From positions 1-27,900 of IMG/VR virus record IMGVR_UViG_3300008119_000511: a stretch of 27,900 bases of DNA; one strand, 5' to 3'. Shown piece after piece: positions 1-7,717 of this stretch. The notes beneath the pieces were generated by a model. It did no database searches. It was not told the origin of the DNA and saw only the letters and a program-made list of their open reading frames with translations. A program made the translations under genes and the position numbers. The stretch comes from a virus. How positions within the stretch are numbered: position 1 is the first letter of the stretch; the number at the start of each line of letters is the position of its first letter.

Positions 1-357
1 TACCTACAGTTGATGTCTCCAAACCAGAAGTCAGATAATGAGACTGTTCGTATGAAGAACCTTTCTCGTGAACTAAAGTTGATGGCTATCTCTGAAGAAA
101 TGCCTATCATCTCTATCTCATCTGCTACACCAGACGATGTTACCAAGTTGGACACAGTTCCTACTTTGGGACAAACTGCTTGGTCTCGTCAGATTGCCTA
201 CGATGCTGACTGGGTTCTTGCACTTGGTCGTGCCACCAACTCGGACATCCTAGAGTGTGTTTTCCGTAAAAACCGTAATGGTTTTATGGGCGAGTTCTTA
301 GTGCAGGTAGACTTTGACAAGGGTTACTATCGTTATAAGGATTTTGAAGATAACTAG
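1..357 (+). CDS. DnaB-like replicative helicase, C-terminal part (partial)
   Basis: The reading frame is open from base 1, so the gene begins upstream of the window. The first codons give YLQLM, which matches the Walker-B region of DnaB-type RecA-fold helicases. The next segment, with NLSRELKLMA, resembles the DnaB stretch in which a helix is followed by a strand leading to a sensor residue. A later segment (QIAYDADWVLAL) matches the DnaB region where the inactive state is released and a further strand follows. DnaB unwinds DNA ahead of the polymerase and recruits primase; the primase and polymerase genes lie just downstream, which supports the call. Only about 118 residues are visible, so the N-terminal domain and Walker A motif cannot be checked. 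A RadA or KaiC-like ATPase is a less likely alternative. Confidence 0.8.
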   Translation, partial: YLQLMSPNQKSDNETVRMKNLSRELKLMAISEEMPIISISSATPDDVTKLDTVPTLGQTAWSRQIAYDADWVLALGRATNSDILECVFRKNRNGFMGEFLVQVDFDKGYYRYKDFEDN

Positions 358-358
358 T

Positions 359-364
359 TATAAT
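359..364 (+). promoter_or_regulatory. TATAAT -10 box, possible leaderless promoter
   Basis: A perfect TATAAT lies two bases after the helicase stop codon. The predicted +1, seven bases after the last T, is 371, essentially on the GTG start at 370. No good -35 is visible 17 bases upstream. The same -10-to-start spacing recurs at several other genes in this window. Confidence 0.45.
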
Positions 365-369
365 AGAAT

Positions 370-714
370 GTGGACAATATATATCACAGACCTATTAAGA
401 ACTTTACCTTTGACGGTATCATCAAGAATGATGCCGCTATTGGCAGACTTCGCCTAGAACTTGTGAGACTCAAGACACTTGAGATGTGTGAATTGGGGTA
501 TGTGCCAAGGCTTGACATAGACCCACAATTTACGATAAAATATAATAGCGAAAAAGATTATTACGAGTTTACATTAACCGTATACGGAACATACATAGGA
601 AAGAATAAAGCATTATGGATAAAGGGAATAGACGGAACACAAATAGTTCCTACTCAAAAGAACAAATTAAAAGAGTTATCACAGGCTCAGGAATCACAAT
701 CGAATCAGAAGTAG
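370..714 (+). CDS. Conserved phage hypothetical protein between helicase and primase
   Basis: A 114-residue protein starting at GTG 370. An ATG at 368 lies in another frame that closes early, so GTG is the reasonable start. No ribosome binding site is visible and the -10 box is only a few bases upstream, so the message is probably leaderless. The sequence is mixed alpha/beta: a basic N-terminus, a helical LRLELVRLKTLEM segment, then strands around residues 50-95 and a Lys/Gln/Ser-rich tail. No catalytic motif is visible. Its place between DnaB-like helicase and primase suggests a replication-associated role, such as helicase loading, but that is only positional inference. The last 100 bases overlap the primase gene in a different frame. 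Confidence 0.7.
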   Translation: MDNIYHRPIKNFTFDGIIKNDAAIGRLRLELVRLKTLEMCELGYVPRLDIDPQFTIKYNSEKDYYEFTLTVYGTYIGKNKALWIKGIDGTQIVPTQKNKLKELSQAQESQSNQK

Positions 715-1559
715 ATTCTGACTACATTATCTTCTGTCCTTTTCATAACAACTACCGCTCACCTGCTGGTGAAGTAGATAAAAGTTCTGGTCTATTCTTT
801 TGCTTTTCCTGCCACCATGTCTGCGACCTGCCATCTTTGATTATGCATACATCTGCTAGAACCTATTTTGAATCTGTTCGCTACATCAAGTCTAAGGAAA
901 CTGAGACTGACCTTTCCTATCAGATTAACCAGACACTTGTCCAGAAGCCAGACTATGTTCCGTATGACGAGTTGCAGATTAAGAGATTAAACCAGCAAGC
1001 ATTAGAATCTCCAAGAGCAACCAGATACTACGATGGTAGATTAATCAATGAGACATCTATCAAAAAGTTCCAACTTGGTTTCTCAGAGAAACAAGATATG
1101 GTAACTATACCTGTACACTCCCCAGACGGAATTCCTGTGGGCTTCGTTGGTCGTTCTATCGAGGGTAAAGAATTTAAGAACACTCCAGGACTTCCAAAGT
1201 CAAAAACTTTATTCAACATACATCGTGTAAAGACTGCTGGCAAAGTCTATGTAGTTGAATCATCATTTGATGCTATCCGCTTAGACCAGTGTGGTTTTCC
1301 AGCGGTAGCAACTCTGGGTGCAAATGTATCCAGTTTTCAAACAGACCTACTCATTAAGTATTTTAATAACGTTATTGTTATTGCAGATAACGATGAGGCT
1401 GGCGGTAATATGAAAGATAAGATTGTCGAACGTCTTGGCTCTCGTGTTACTGTTATTAAAATAGATAAACAATATAAGGATATTGGCGACATGTCTGATG
1501 AAGCAATTAAAAATATTGACGAATCGTTTGACAAAACTATTGCCAGTATGCTAAACTAG
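615..1559 (+). CDS. DNA primase (CHC2 zinc finger plus TOPRIM)
   Basis: A 314-residue DnaG-type primase, which makes RNA primers for replication. The N-terminal zinc finger is visible as C41-x2-H44 and C63-x2-C66, the CHC2 pattern. The TOPRIM centre is visible as E215 in VVESSFDA and D258-x-D260 in IADNDEAGG. The protein is about half the length of bacterial DnaG because the C-terminal helicase-binding domain is missing, which is common in phages. The start at ATG 615 gives a 100-base overlap with the preceding gene. There is no later ATG, GTG or TTG before the zinc finger, and AGGAAAG lies about 11 bases upstream, so the overlap seems real. Confidence 0.9.
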   Translation: MDKGNRRNTNSSYSKEQIKRVITGSGITIESEVDSDYIIFCPFHNNYRSPAGEVDKSSGLFFCFSCHHVCDLPSLIMHTSARTYFESVRYIKSKETETDLSYQINQTLVQKPDYVPYDELQIKRLNQQALESPRATRYYDGRLINETSIKKFQLGFSEKQDMVTIPVHSPDGIPVGFVGRSIEGKEFKNTPGLPKSKTLFNIHRVKTAGKVYVVESSFDAIRLDQCGFPAVATLGANVSSFQTDLLIKYFNNVIVIADNDEAGGNMKDKIVERLGSRVTVIKIDKQYKDIGDMSDEAIKNIDESFDKTIASMLN

Positions 1560-1590
1560 TATACCGCTAAGAAAACATAAGGAGAATATT

Positions 1591-2244
1591 ATGAGCGTAA
1601 TTAAAGGGCTAAAAGATATCGGTGCAATTATGGATAAGCCAAAATATGAAAACAATGGTCAGAAAGTTCGTTGGGTCAAGTTGGCTGATGGACAATCTGC
1701 AAAGGTTCGTTTCGTTGAAGAACTAGATACAGAATCAGCAAACTACAACGAGGGTCGTGGACTATCTGTGGTAATCGCAGAACACACTAACCCAAAGGAC
1801 TACAAGCGTAAAGCAGTCTGTACAATTGACTCTGAGGGTCGTTGCTATGGTTGTGAAATGGGTCGTAAAGAACCTAAGAGCGGATGGCGTTCACGTCTTC
1901 GCTGGTATGGTAACGTCATCATCGATGATGGTACTGAAGCACCTTATGTGGCTGTATGGTCACAGGGTATCTCAAAGCAGTCTGCTTTCGGAAATCTCCG
2001 TGAGTATGCAATTGAGACTGGTTCAATCTCGAACCTAGAGTGGAAGATTAAGCGTAATGGTCAGGGAACTGAAACCAATTACACATTGCTTCCAACTAAG
2101 CCAGACACAGAGCCTTTCAACTTTGATGGCATTGAGCCATTCAATCTTGAAAAGGTTGTTCGTGAAGTGGCTTATGCAGAGCAGGAGAATTTCTACTTCG
2201 GTTTTGATGCTCCATCTCTAACATCCAGTAATCAAGACTGGTAA
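1591..2244 (+). CDS. Probable single-stranded DNA-binding protein
   Basis: A 217-residue protein with a strong AAGGAGAA site six bases before its ATG. It has an N-terminal segment with GQKVRWVKLADGQSAKVRF, a Cys cluster (CTIDSEGRCYGCEMG) around residues 72-86, and an acidic C-terminus ending near residues FGFDAPSL. The arrangement of a small Cys element inside an OB-like fold, an acidic tail and a position between primase and polymerase resembles gp32-like phage ssDNA-binding proteins. This is a family-level inference; there is no single diagnostic motif. It would coat unwound DNA and organise the replisome. Confidence 0.6.
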   Translation: MSVIKGLKDIGAIMDKPKYENNGQKVRWVKLADGQSAKVRFVEELDTESANYNEGRGLSVVIAEHTNPKDYKRKAVCTIDSEGRCYGCEMGRKEPKSGWRSRLRWYGNVIIDDGTEAPYVAVWSQGISKQSAFGNLREYAIETGSISNLEWKIKRNGQGTETNYTLLPTKPDTEPFNFDGIEPFNLEKVVREVAYAEQENFYFGFDAPSLTSSNQDW

Positions 2245-2257
2245 TCAATTAATTGTG

Positions 2258-2289
2258 ATGGGGGTAGATGATTAGTTCTCTGCCCCCAT
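2258..2289 (+). other. Intergenic hairpin between ssb-like gene and dnaE
   Basis: Arms ATGGGGGTAGA (2258-2268) and TCTGCCCCCAT (2279-2289) pair over 11 positions, one of them G-U, around a 10-base loop. No T-run follows, so it is not a classic intrinsic terminator. It could be a processing site or an mRNA stability element. The dnaE ribosome binding site (AAGGA, about 2302) lies beyond it and stays free. Confidence 0.6.
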
Positions 2290-2315
2290 TGCCTAAACTT
2301 TAAGGAAAATTTTAT

Positions 2316-5300
2316 ATGAGTTATGCTGGACTGCACGTTCACACTCACTACTCGCTATTTGATGGCATAGCAACACCACAAGAATATGTGGACAGAGCAA
2401 TCGAAATTGGAATGCCAGCCATCGCTATCACAGACCACGGTTCACTATCTGGACATCGTGAGATGTATCGTGTCGCTATTGAAAAGGGTATCAAACCAAT
2501 TCTTGGTGTCGAAGGATACATTGCACAAGACCGCTTTGACCAGAGAGATAAAGAAGAGCGTGAAGAAACTCCGCTAGACCTTGTGTACAATCACTTAATC
2601 ATTCTTGCCAAAAACGAAAAAGGTCTTGAGAACCTTAACAAACTAAACGAGATTGCTTGGACTGAGGGTTTTTATAAGAAGCCTCGTATGGACTGGACTT
2701 CGTTAGAGAAGTATAAAGAAGGTCTCATTATTACTTCTGGCTGTCTGTCTGGCTTCCTTGCTAAAGCAATTGAAGCAGATGACTTTGCTGCTGCAAAAGA
2801 ACATCTACAATGGGCTAAGGCAACATTTGGCGATGACTACTACATTGAAGTTATGCCACACAATCCACCAGAGATTAACAAGACTATTCTTGCTCTTGCA
2901 GATGAGTTTGGTATCAAGCCTATCGTCACTCCTGACTGTCACCACGCTGGACCAGACCAGAGAGAGATTCAAGAACTTAAACTAATCCTAAACACTTATT
3001 CAAATAAGGTTCAGAAAGATGCTACCTTTGCTGGTACTCAGGACTACGACAACCTTATGGATAAGTTGGACTACCTGTATGGTGCAGACCGCCAGATTAC
3101 TTTTAGAGACTACGAAATTCACTTGCTATCTGATGAAGAGATGCATAAGTCTATGGAAGCCCAGGGTATCGTAAGACAAGATATGTATGACAATACTATT
3201 GAGATTATGAATAAGGTTGAAGATTACAACATCAAAGACCACCTAGACCTACTACCAGCACAGTATCAGAATCCAGACCAAGAACTTTACGAACTTGCTA
3301 TGGAAGGACTTACTGCTCGTGGTGTAGGTGCTGACCCTGCATATCACACAAGGGCTGAAGAAGAACTCCAAATCATCAAGGATAAAAACTTTGCTCCTTA
3401 CTTCCTAGTTGTTCGTAACATGATTAACTGGGCTAAGAAAGAAGGCATTATGGTTGGTCCAGGTCGTGGTTCATCTGCTGGTTCTCTAGTTTGTTATGCC
3501 TTGGGCATTACTGACATTGACCCTATTGAGCATGGTCTTTTGTTCTTCCGTTTCATTAATCCAGAACGTAATGACTTCCCAGATATCGATACTGACATCC
3601 AAGATTCAAGACGTGAAGATGTCAAAGATTATCTAGTTAGACAGTATAGACACGTTGCTTCTATCGCCACATTCCTTGAGTTCAAGGGTAAAGGTATGAT
3701 TAGAGATATTGCTCGTGTACTAAACATTCCACTAGCGGATGTGAACAAGGTTCTTAAACTCGTTGATGACTGGGATGACTACTTAAGGGCTAAGTCTACT
3801 CAAGAGTTCCGTGAGAAGTATCCAGAGATTGAACTTTATGGTGAGCAACTTCGTGGTCGTATTCGTGGTACTGGTATTCACGCTGCTGGTGTGGTCACTG
3901 CTAAAGAACCTATCTTTAAGTATGCACCACTTGAGACCAGAACAACTCCAGGTAGCAAGGAACGTATTCCAGTAGTAGCAGTAGATATGGAAGAAGCAGA
4001 ACGCATTGGTTTGATTAAGATTGATGCTTTGGGTCTAAAGACCTTATCTGTTATTCAGGATACGCTTGCTATCATCAAGGAGCGTTCTGGAGATGTCGTT
4101 GACCTGTACAAACTTAACATGGAAGATGCAAATGTATATCGTATGCTTTCAGATGGTTTTACTAAGGGTGTGTTCCAATGTGAAGCAACACCATACACAA
4201 ATCTTCTAGTGAAGATGGGTATCAAAAACTTTAGTGAGTTGGCTGCTTCTAACGCTTTGGTTCGTCCAGGTGCTATGAACACAATCGGTAAAGATTATGT
4301 TGCTCGTAAACACGGTAAACAAAACATTGACTATAAGCACCAAGTGTTAAAAGCATTCACACAAGAAACCTATGGATGTATTCTGTATCAGGAACAAGTT
4401 ATGCTTGCCTGTGTGGAACTTGGCGGTATGACAATGGCAGAAGCGGACAAGGTTCGTAAGATTATTGGTAAGAAGAAAGATGCTAAAGAGTTCGATGTCT
4501 TCAAGGACAAGTTCGTAAAGGGTGCTTCTAGATTCCTAACACCTAACGCTTCCGAAGACCTGTGGACAGACTTTGAAGCACACGCTGGATATTCGTTCAA
4601 TAAGTCTCACGCTGTGGCTTACTCAACAGTTTCTTACTGGACAGCATGGCTGAAGTATTACTACCCTATTGAGTTCATGTATTCATTGCTCAAGAATGAA
4701 AGTGATAAAGATGCTCGTACTGAATACCTAATTGAAGCAAAGCGTATGGGTATCCCTGTTCGTCTACCACACATCAACGATTCAGATGTTGACTTTAAAA
4801 TCGAAGGTAAAGGTATTCGCTTTGGACTATCATCTATTAAGTTTATTAGTGATAACATTGCTAATAAGTATATTGCTGCTAGACCTTTTGCTTCCTATAA
4901 AGAACTAGAAGAGTTTACATTTGGTAAAGGCAATGGCGTTAACAGTCGTGCACTACAGGCTCTTCGCCTTGTAGGAGCGGCTACGTTTGCTGACCAACCT
5001 AGAAACGATGAAGAAGTTCGTGAGAATCTTTATGAGTATCTTAACCTACCAGAGTTCAATACTTCTATTCCGCAACACTACCACGCATTCATCAACGATG
5101 TTGAAGAGTATGAAGAAAAGGGTGCATATATTTTGATGGGTATGATTAAGAGCATTAAGCGTGGTAAAGGCTGGTCTAGGGTAGAACTTCTAGATAGGAC
5201 TGGTAGTACTGGAATCTTTGATGATGAGAATACAACAATCGAAGCAGGTAGGACTTACATAGTTCTAGCAAGCGATAATAGAATCGTTACAGCAATTCCA

Positions 5301-5597
5301 GCAGATGAAATTAAAGGCAATCCATCTGGATTGATTAAGATTCTAAACTTCCGTCAGTTGCCCTACAAAGAAGATGAACTTTTTGTAGTATCATTTAAGC
5401 CTAGGGTAACTAAGGCTGGTAAAAAGATGGCTTCTCTAGTTCTAGCAGATGCTAGTCGTGAGATGCATAGCGTTACAGTATTTCCTACATCTTTCTCTAA
5501 AGCGTATATGAAGATTGATGAAGGAAATGTATATAAATTCTCTTTGGGTAAAACTAAAGATGGAACAATAATTATGGAGGATGTGTTCAATGTTTGA
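2316..5597 (+). CDS. dnaE: DNA polymerase III alpha subunit (DnaE type)
   Basis: A 1093-residue C-family polymerase, close to the size of bacterial DnaE. The N-terminal PHP domain keeps its metal-site residues: H7, H9, D16, D40, H41, E66 and a later PDCHH motif. This fits a domain with its own 3'-5' proofreading. The polymerase core has D423 and D425 in FPDIDTDI, with the third acidic residue D570 in GLIKIDALGLKT. P-loop-like GPGRGSSAGS lies at about 385. The finger and thumb region with KSHAVAYS follows, and the last 180 residues look like an OB-fold. Start at ATG 2316 is set by AAGGA upstream. Most phages carry A- or B-family enzymes, so a C-family polymerase is less usual. It would be the main replicase and overlaps the next gene by eight bases. 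Confidence 0.95.
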   Translation: MSYAGLHVHTHYSLFDGIATPQEYVDRAIEIGMPAIAITDHGSLSGHREMYRVAIEKGIKPILGVEGYIAQDRFDQRDKEEREETPLDLVYNHLIILAKNEKGLENLNKLNEIAWTEGFYKKPRMDWTSLEKYKEGLIITSGCLSGFLAKAIEADDFAAAKEHLQWAKATFGDDYYIEVMPHNPPEINKTILALADEFGIKPIVTPDCHHAGPDQREIQELKLILNTYSNKVQKDATFAGTQDYDNLMDKLDYLYGADRQITFRDYEIHLLSDEEMHKSMEAQGIVRQDMYDNTIEIMNKVEDYNIKDHLDLLPAQYQNPDQELYELAMEGLTARGVGADPAYHTRAEEELQIIKDKNFAPYFLVVRNMINWAKKEGIMVGPGRGSSAGSLVCYALGITDIDPIEHGLLFFRFINPERNDFPDIDTDIQDSRREDVKDYLVRQYRHVASIATFLEFKGKGMIRDIARVLNIPLADVNKVLKLVDDWDDYLRAKSTQEFREKYPEIELYGEQLRGRIRGTGIHAAGVVTAKEPIFKYAPLETRTTPGSKERIPVVAVDMEEAERIGLIKIDALGLKTLSVIQDTLAIIKERSGDVVDLYKLNMEDANVYRMLSDGFTKGVFQCEATPYTNLLVKMGIKNFSELAASNALVRPGAMNTIGKDYVARKHGKQNIDYKHQVLKAFTQETYGCILYQEQVMLACVELGGMTMAEADKVRKIIGKKKDAKEFDVFKDKFVKGASRFLTPNASEDLWTDFEAHAGYSFNKSHAVAYSTVSYWTAWLKYYYPIEFMYSLLKNESDKDARTEYLIEAKRMGIPVRLPHINDSDVDFKIEGKGIRFGLSSIKFISDNIANKYIAARPFASYKELEEFTFGKGNGVNSRALQALRLVGAATFADQPRNDEEVRENLYEYLNLPEFNTSIPQHYHAFINDVEEYEEKGAYILMGMIKSIKRGKGWSRVELLDRTGSTGIFDDENTTIEAGRTYIVLASDNRIVTAIPADEIKGNPSGLIKILNFRQLPYKEDELFVVSFKPRVTKAGKKMASLVLADASREMHSVTVFPTSFSKAYMKIDEGNVYKFSLGKTKDGTIIMEDVFNV

Positions 5598-5928
5598 TGA
5601 AGTAGCAAAAGACCTGCACGAAACCGCAGTAGAAAAAGGTTTCTGGGGCATTGCCTATAACAATGAAGATAAAGAATCTTTGGATATCTTTATGACTAAG
5701 CAACTGATGATGATTGTATCTGAAGCAGTTGAGGTCATGGAAGCAATTCGTAAGTCCAAAGGTCCAGAAGAAGTAGCAGATGAGATGGCTGACATCATCA
5801 TTCGCACACTTGACCTCTACGCAGGTCTGCGTGAGTTTGAGTATGTCAATGGCAGTCTTGACGATGCTTTTGAAAAGAAGACTGGTTACAATAAGTCTAG
5901 ACCAGAAAGACATGGGGTTCGTTTCTAA
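5590..5928 (+). CDS. MazG-like nucleotide pyrophosphohydrolase
   Basis: A 112-residue all-alpha protein. It has the paired acidic motifs of the MazG/dUTPase-like superfamily: SEAVEVMEAIR followed by EVADEMADIIIRTLD, that is ExxxE and ExxD helices that bind magnesium. Such enzymes hydrolyse NTPs or dNTPs to monophosphates, and phage versions are thought to adjust nucleotide pools or alarmone levels. I place the start at ATG 5590 because GGAGG (5576-5580) is nine bases upstream; an in-frame ATG at 5581 touches that site and is less likely. It overlaps the end of dnaE, and its stop overlaps the recA start in TAATG, indicating translational coupling. Confidence 0.85.
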   Translation: MFDEVAKDLHETAVEKGFWGIAYNNEDKESLDIFMTKQLMMIVSEAVEVMEAIRKSKGPEEVADEMADIIIRTLDLYAGLREFEYVNGSLDDAFEKKTGYNKSRPERHGVRF

Positions 5929-6932
5929 TGACTACTATCGAAGAAGCAATGGCAGCATTAGACCCACGCATCCGTAAGCGTTTGACTAACGGTGTTGGGT
6001 TCAAGACTGAGTATCAGGGAACTCCTAGTTTCGGTCTTAATCGTGCACTTAATGGTGGACTACCGCTGGGTAGACAGGTATTGATTTGGGGAAGCAAGTC
6101 TTCTGCTAAGTCTTCTCTATGCTTGCAGATGATTGCTCAGGCACAGGAAGAGGGCAAGTTGTGTGCTTGGATTGATGCTGAGATGTCTTACTCAGAAGAT
6201 TGGGCTAAGAGACTTGGGGTAGACACAGACAACCTAATCGTCTCACAGGCTCGTACAATTAACGAGATGGTTGATGTAGGAACAAACCTAATGAATGCTG
6301 GAGTAGATATTATTGTGGTTGATTCAATTACATCGCTACTACCTGCTATCTATTTTGAAAAGGATACTGATGAACTTAAACAGTTGGAAAACACTAAACA
6401 GATTGGTGCGGAGTCTAGAGACTTTAGCAACGCTTGGAAGATGCTTAACTATGCTAATAACAAAGTTAAGCCAACCCTTTTGGTTCTTATCTCGCAATCT
6501 CGTAACAATATTTCTGCTATGTATACTAGTCAACAGCCTTCTGGTGGTCAGGCTACTAAGTTTTATTCATCAACGGTTATCAAGTTATTCTCTTCCGAAT
6601 CAGACAATCAAGCAATTAAAGGCAAGATTGCAATTGGCGATAAACTCATTGAGGAAAAGATTGGTAGGAAGATTCGTTGGGAAGTCCAATTTAGCAAGAC
6701 ATCGCCAGCCTTCCAATCTGGAGAGTACGATTTTTATTTCCGAGGTGATGTTGGTATTGATAGCATTGGTGATTTGGTTGATACTGCAGAGATGATGGGT
6801 ATTGTAGAGCGTACAGGGGCTTGGTATATCCTACCAGACGGAACTAAACTACAGGGTAGAGATAAGTTTGTGGCTCGTGTTCGTGAAGACCTAGACCTAC
6901 AAGACGATATCAAGGCTAAGGTAAATGGGTAA
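5928..6932 (+). CDS. recA: RecA-like recombinase
   Basis: A 334-residue strand-exchange ATPase. The core begins at about residue 30. Walker A is GSKSSAKS with Lys61; the usual glycine before the lysine is alanine. CAWIDAEMSYSEDWAKRLGVD gives the RecA-type signature after Walker A, and DIIVVDSITSLLP is Walker B. The region LLVLISQSRNNI corresponds to the strand before loop L2, where RecA has NQ; here the residues are SQ. A C-terminal beta-rich segment follows. RecA forms filaments on single-stranded DNA and pairs homologous duplexes. It shares a TAATG junction with the MazG-like gene and overlaps the next gene by eight bases. It lies with resolvase and exonuclease genes in one recombination block. 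Confidence 0.9.
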   Translation: MTTIEEAMAALDPRIRKRLTNGVGFKTEYQGTPSFGLNRALNGGLPLGRQVLIWGSKSSAKSSLCLQMIAQAQEEGKLCAWIDAEMSYSEDWAKRLGVDTDNLIVSQARTINEMVDVGTNLMNAGVDIIVVDSITSLLPAIYFEKDTDELKQLENTKQIGAESRDFSNAWKMLNYANNKVKPTLLVLISQSRNNISAMYTSQQPSGGQATKFYSSTVIKLFSSESDNQAIKGKIAIGDKLIEEKIGRKIRWEVQFSKTSPAFQSGEYDFYFRGDVGIDSIGDLVDTAEMMGIVERTGAWYILPDGTKLQGRDKFVARVREDLDLQDDIKAKVNG

Positions 6933-7107
6933 GTACACAGTATATCCAGGAATCTTTCCTTGCCACACATGCAGGGTAGAAGTAAAGTCTGTAAGAGTAT
7001 ATCCATCAGATAAACTTATAACTTGGATGTGTCCAGAGAAACATCTCAGCGAGGTAAGTCTTGAGACTAAGAAGAAGAAAGATTATGAGCGAGAGAAGCG
7101 AGAGTAA
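6925..7107 (+). CDS. Small zinc-ribbon-like protein
   Basis: A 60-residue basic protein starting at an ATG that overlaps the end of recA. It has CHTC at about residues 13-16 and CPEKH near residues 36-40, a treble-clef or ribbon-like pair of metal ligands, followed by a Lys/Glu-rich tail. The function is unknown. Zinc binding and a nucleic-acid or protein-contact role are inferred only from the ligand spacing and from its place in the recombination block. Confidence 0.6.
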   Translation: MGKYTVYPGIFPCHTCRVEVKSVRVYPSDKLITWMCPEKHLSEVSLETKKKKDYEREKRE

Positions 7108-7384
7108 GCGTATTGGTGCTAAACAGCACAAGAACTCTGGCAGGGGTACTCATAAGGGGGATGCTTCTTGGGAAGGCTTCACTGTTGACTTTAAAGAGGT
7201 TGGCAAGTCCTTTACCCTGAATAAAGATGTCTGGGCTAAGGCAACTACAGATGCTATTCGTAATAACGATAATCCAGCAATTGTAGTTGTCCTTGGCGAG
7301 GACGGTATTAAAACAAGACTAGCAGTGATTGAGTTGTCCCTACTAGAGATGATACTTGACCAACTACCGCCTAATAGTGTATAA
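7085..7384 (+). CDS. PD-(D/E)XK resolvase-like nuclease
   Basis: A 99-residue protein from ATG 7085, preceded by a purine-rich AAGAAGAAGAAAG tract; a TTG 24 bases upstream is in frame but less likely. Residues near 12-40 carry the pattern of small archaeal Hjc-type and phage resolvases: a basic stretch with SGRGTHKGDAS, then FTVDFKEVGKS, where the Asp of KGDA and the DxK of VDFKEV would form the PD-(D/E)XK metal site. A helix and hydrophobic strand (PAIVVVLGEDG) follow as expected. It would cut branched DNA. The call is by motif order, not by an overall match, and a RuvC-like enzyme lies 1.4 kb downstream. Confidence 0.6.
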   Translation: MSERSESKRIGAKQHKNSGRGTHKGDASWEGFTVDFKEVGKSFTLNKDVWAKATTDAIRNNDNPAIVVVLGEDGIKTRLAVIELSLLEMILDQLPPNSV

Positions 7385-7385
7385 T
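7356..7385 (+). promoter_or_regulatory. Sigma70-type promoter
   Basis: TTGACC (7356-7361) and TATAAT (7380-7385) are separated by 18 bases; the -10 box overlaps the stop codon of the resolvase-like gene. Predicted +1 is about 7392, with AAGGA and the ATG at 7411 downstream. It would start a second transcript within the recombination block. Confidence 0.75.
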
Positions 7386-7410
7386 AGAATTACAACATTA
7401 AGGATACTAA

Positions 7411-7710
7411 ATGGAACAAACAACAATTGAACAGGTCAATGGTCTCACAGAGATTGCTGACTTTATGAATGATGAAGAACTGACTACCGCTCTTACCTTT
7501 ATTGCTAAGGTAATTCTTAAGCCAGATATTCCTCTTAACGTTGCACAAGTAGAAATCGTTCGCTTGCAAGCAATTGCTGCGAAGATGTCTTTCAAAGCCA
7601 CATGGCTAACTAACGTAGATAAAGGAGACAGAGCGAAAAAGAATATTTATTACACCGCTGCTGAGGCTATTAACAACCTCGTTTCGGCTCTTAAATATAT
7701 TACTCGCTAG
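7411..7710 (+). CDS. Hypothetical protein, helical
   Basis: A 99-residue protein with AAGGA about seven bases before ATG 7411 and its own sigma70-type promoter. The sequence looks mostly alpha-helical, with no Cys or His cluster and no recognisable active site. The second half (residues 44-99) contains alternating hydrophobic positions that could form a small helical bundle. I do not recognise a family. It is the first gene after the promoter and precedes the Cas4-like exonuclease, so it may belong to recombination or replication, but that rests on position only. Confidence 0.7.
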   Translation: MEQTTIEQVNGLTEIADFMNDEELTTALTFIAKVILKPDIPLNVAQVEIVRLQAIAAKMSFKATWLTNVDKGDRAKKNIYYTAAEAINNLVSALKYITR

Positions 7711-7717
7711 TGTTATT

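Noticed and set aside
5587-5913. Minus-strand open frame opposite the MazG-like gene
   Set aside because: The plus strand carries clear MazG motifs; the complement has no start context and no recognisable features.
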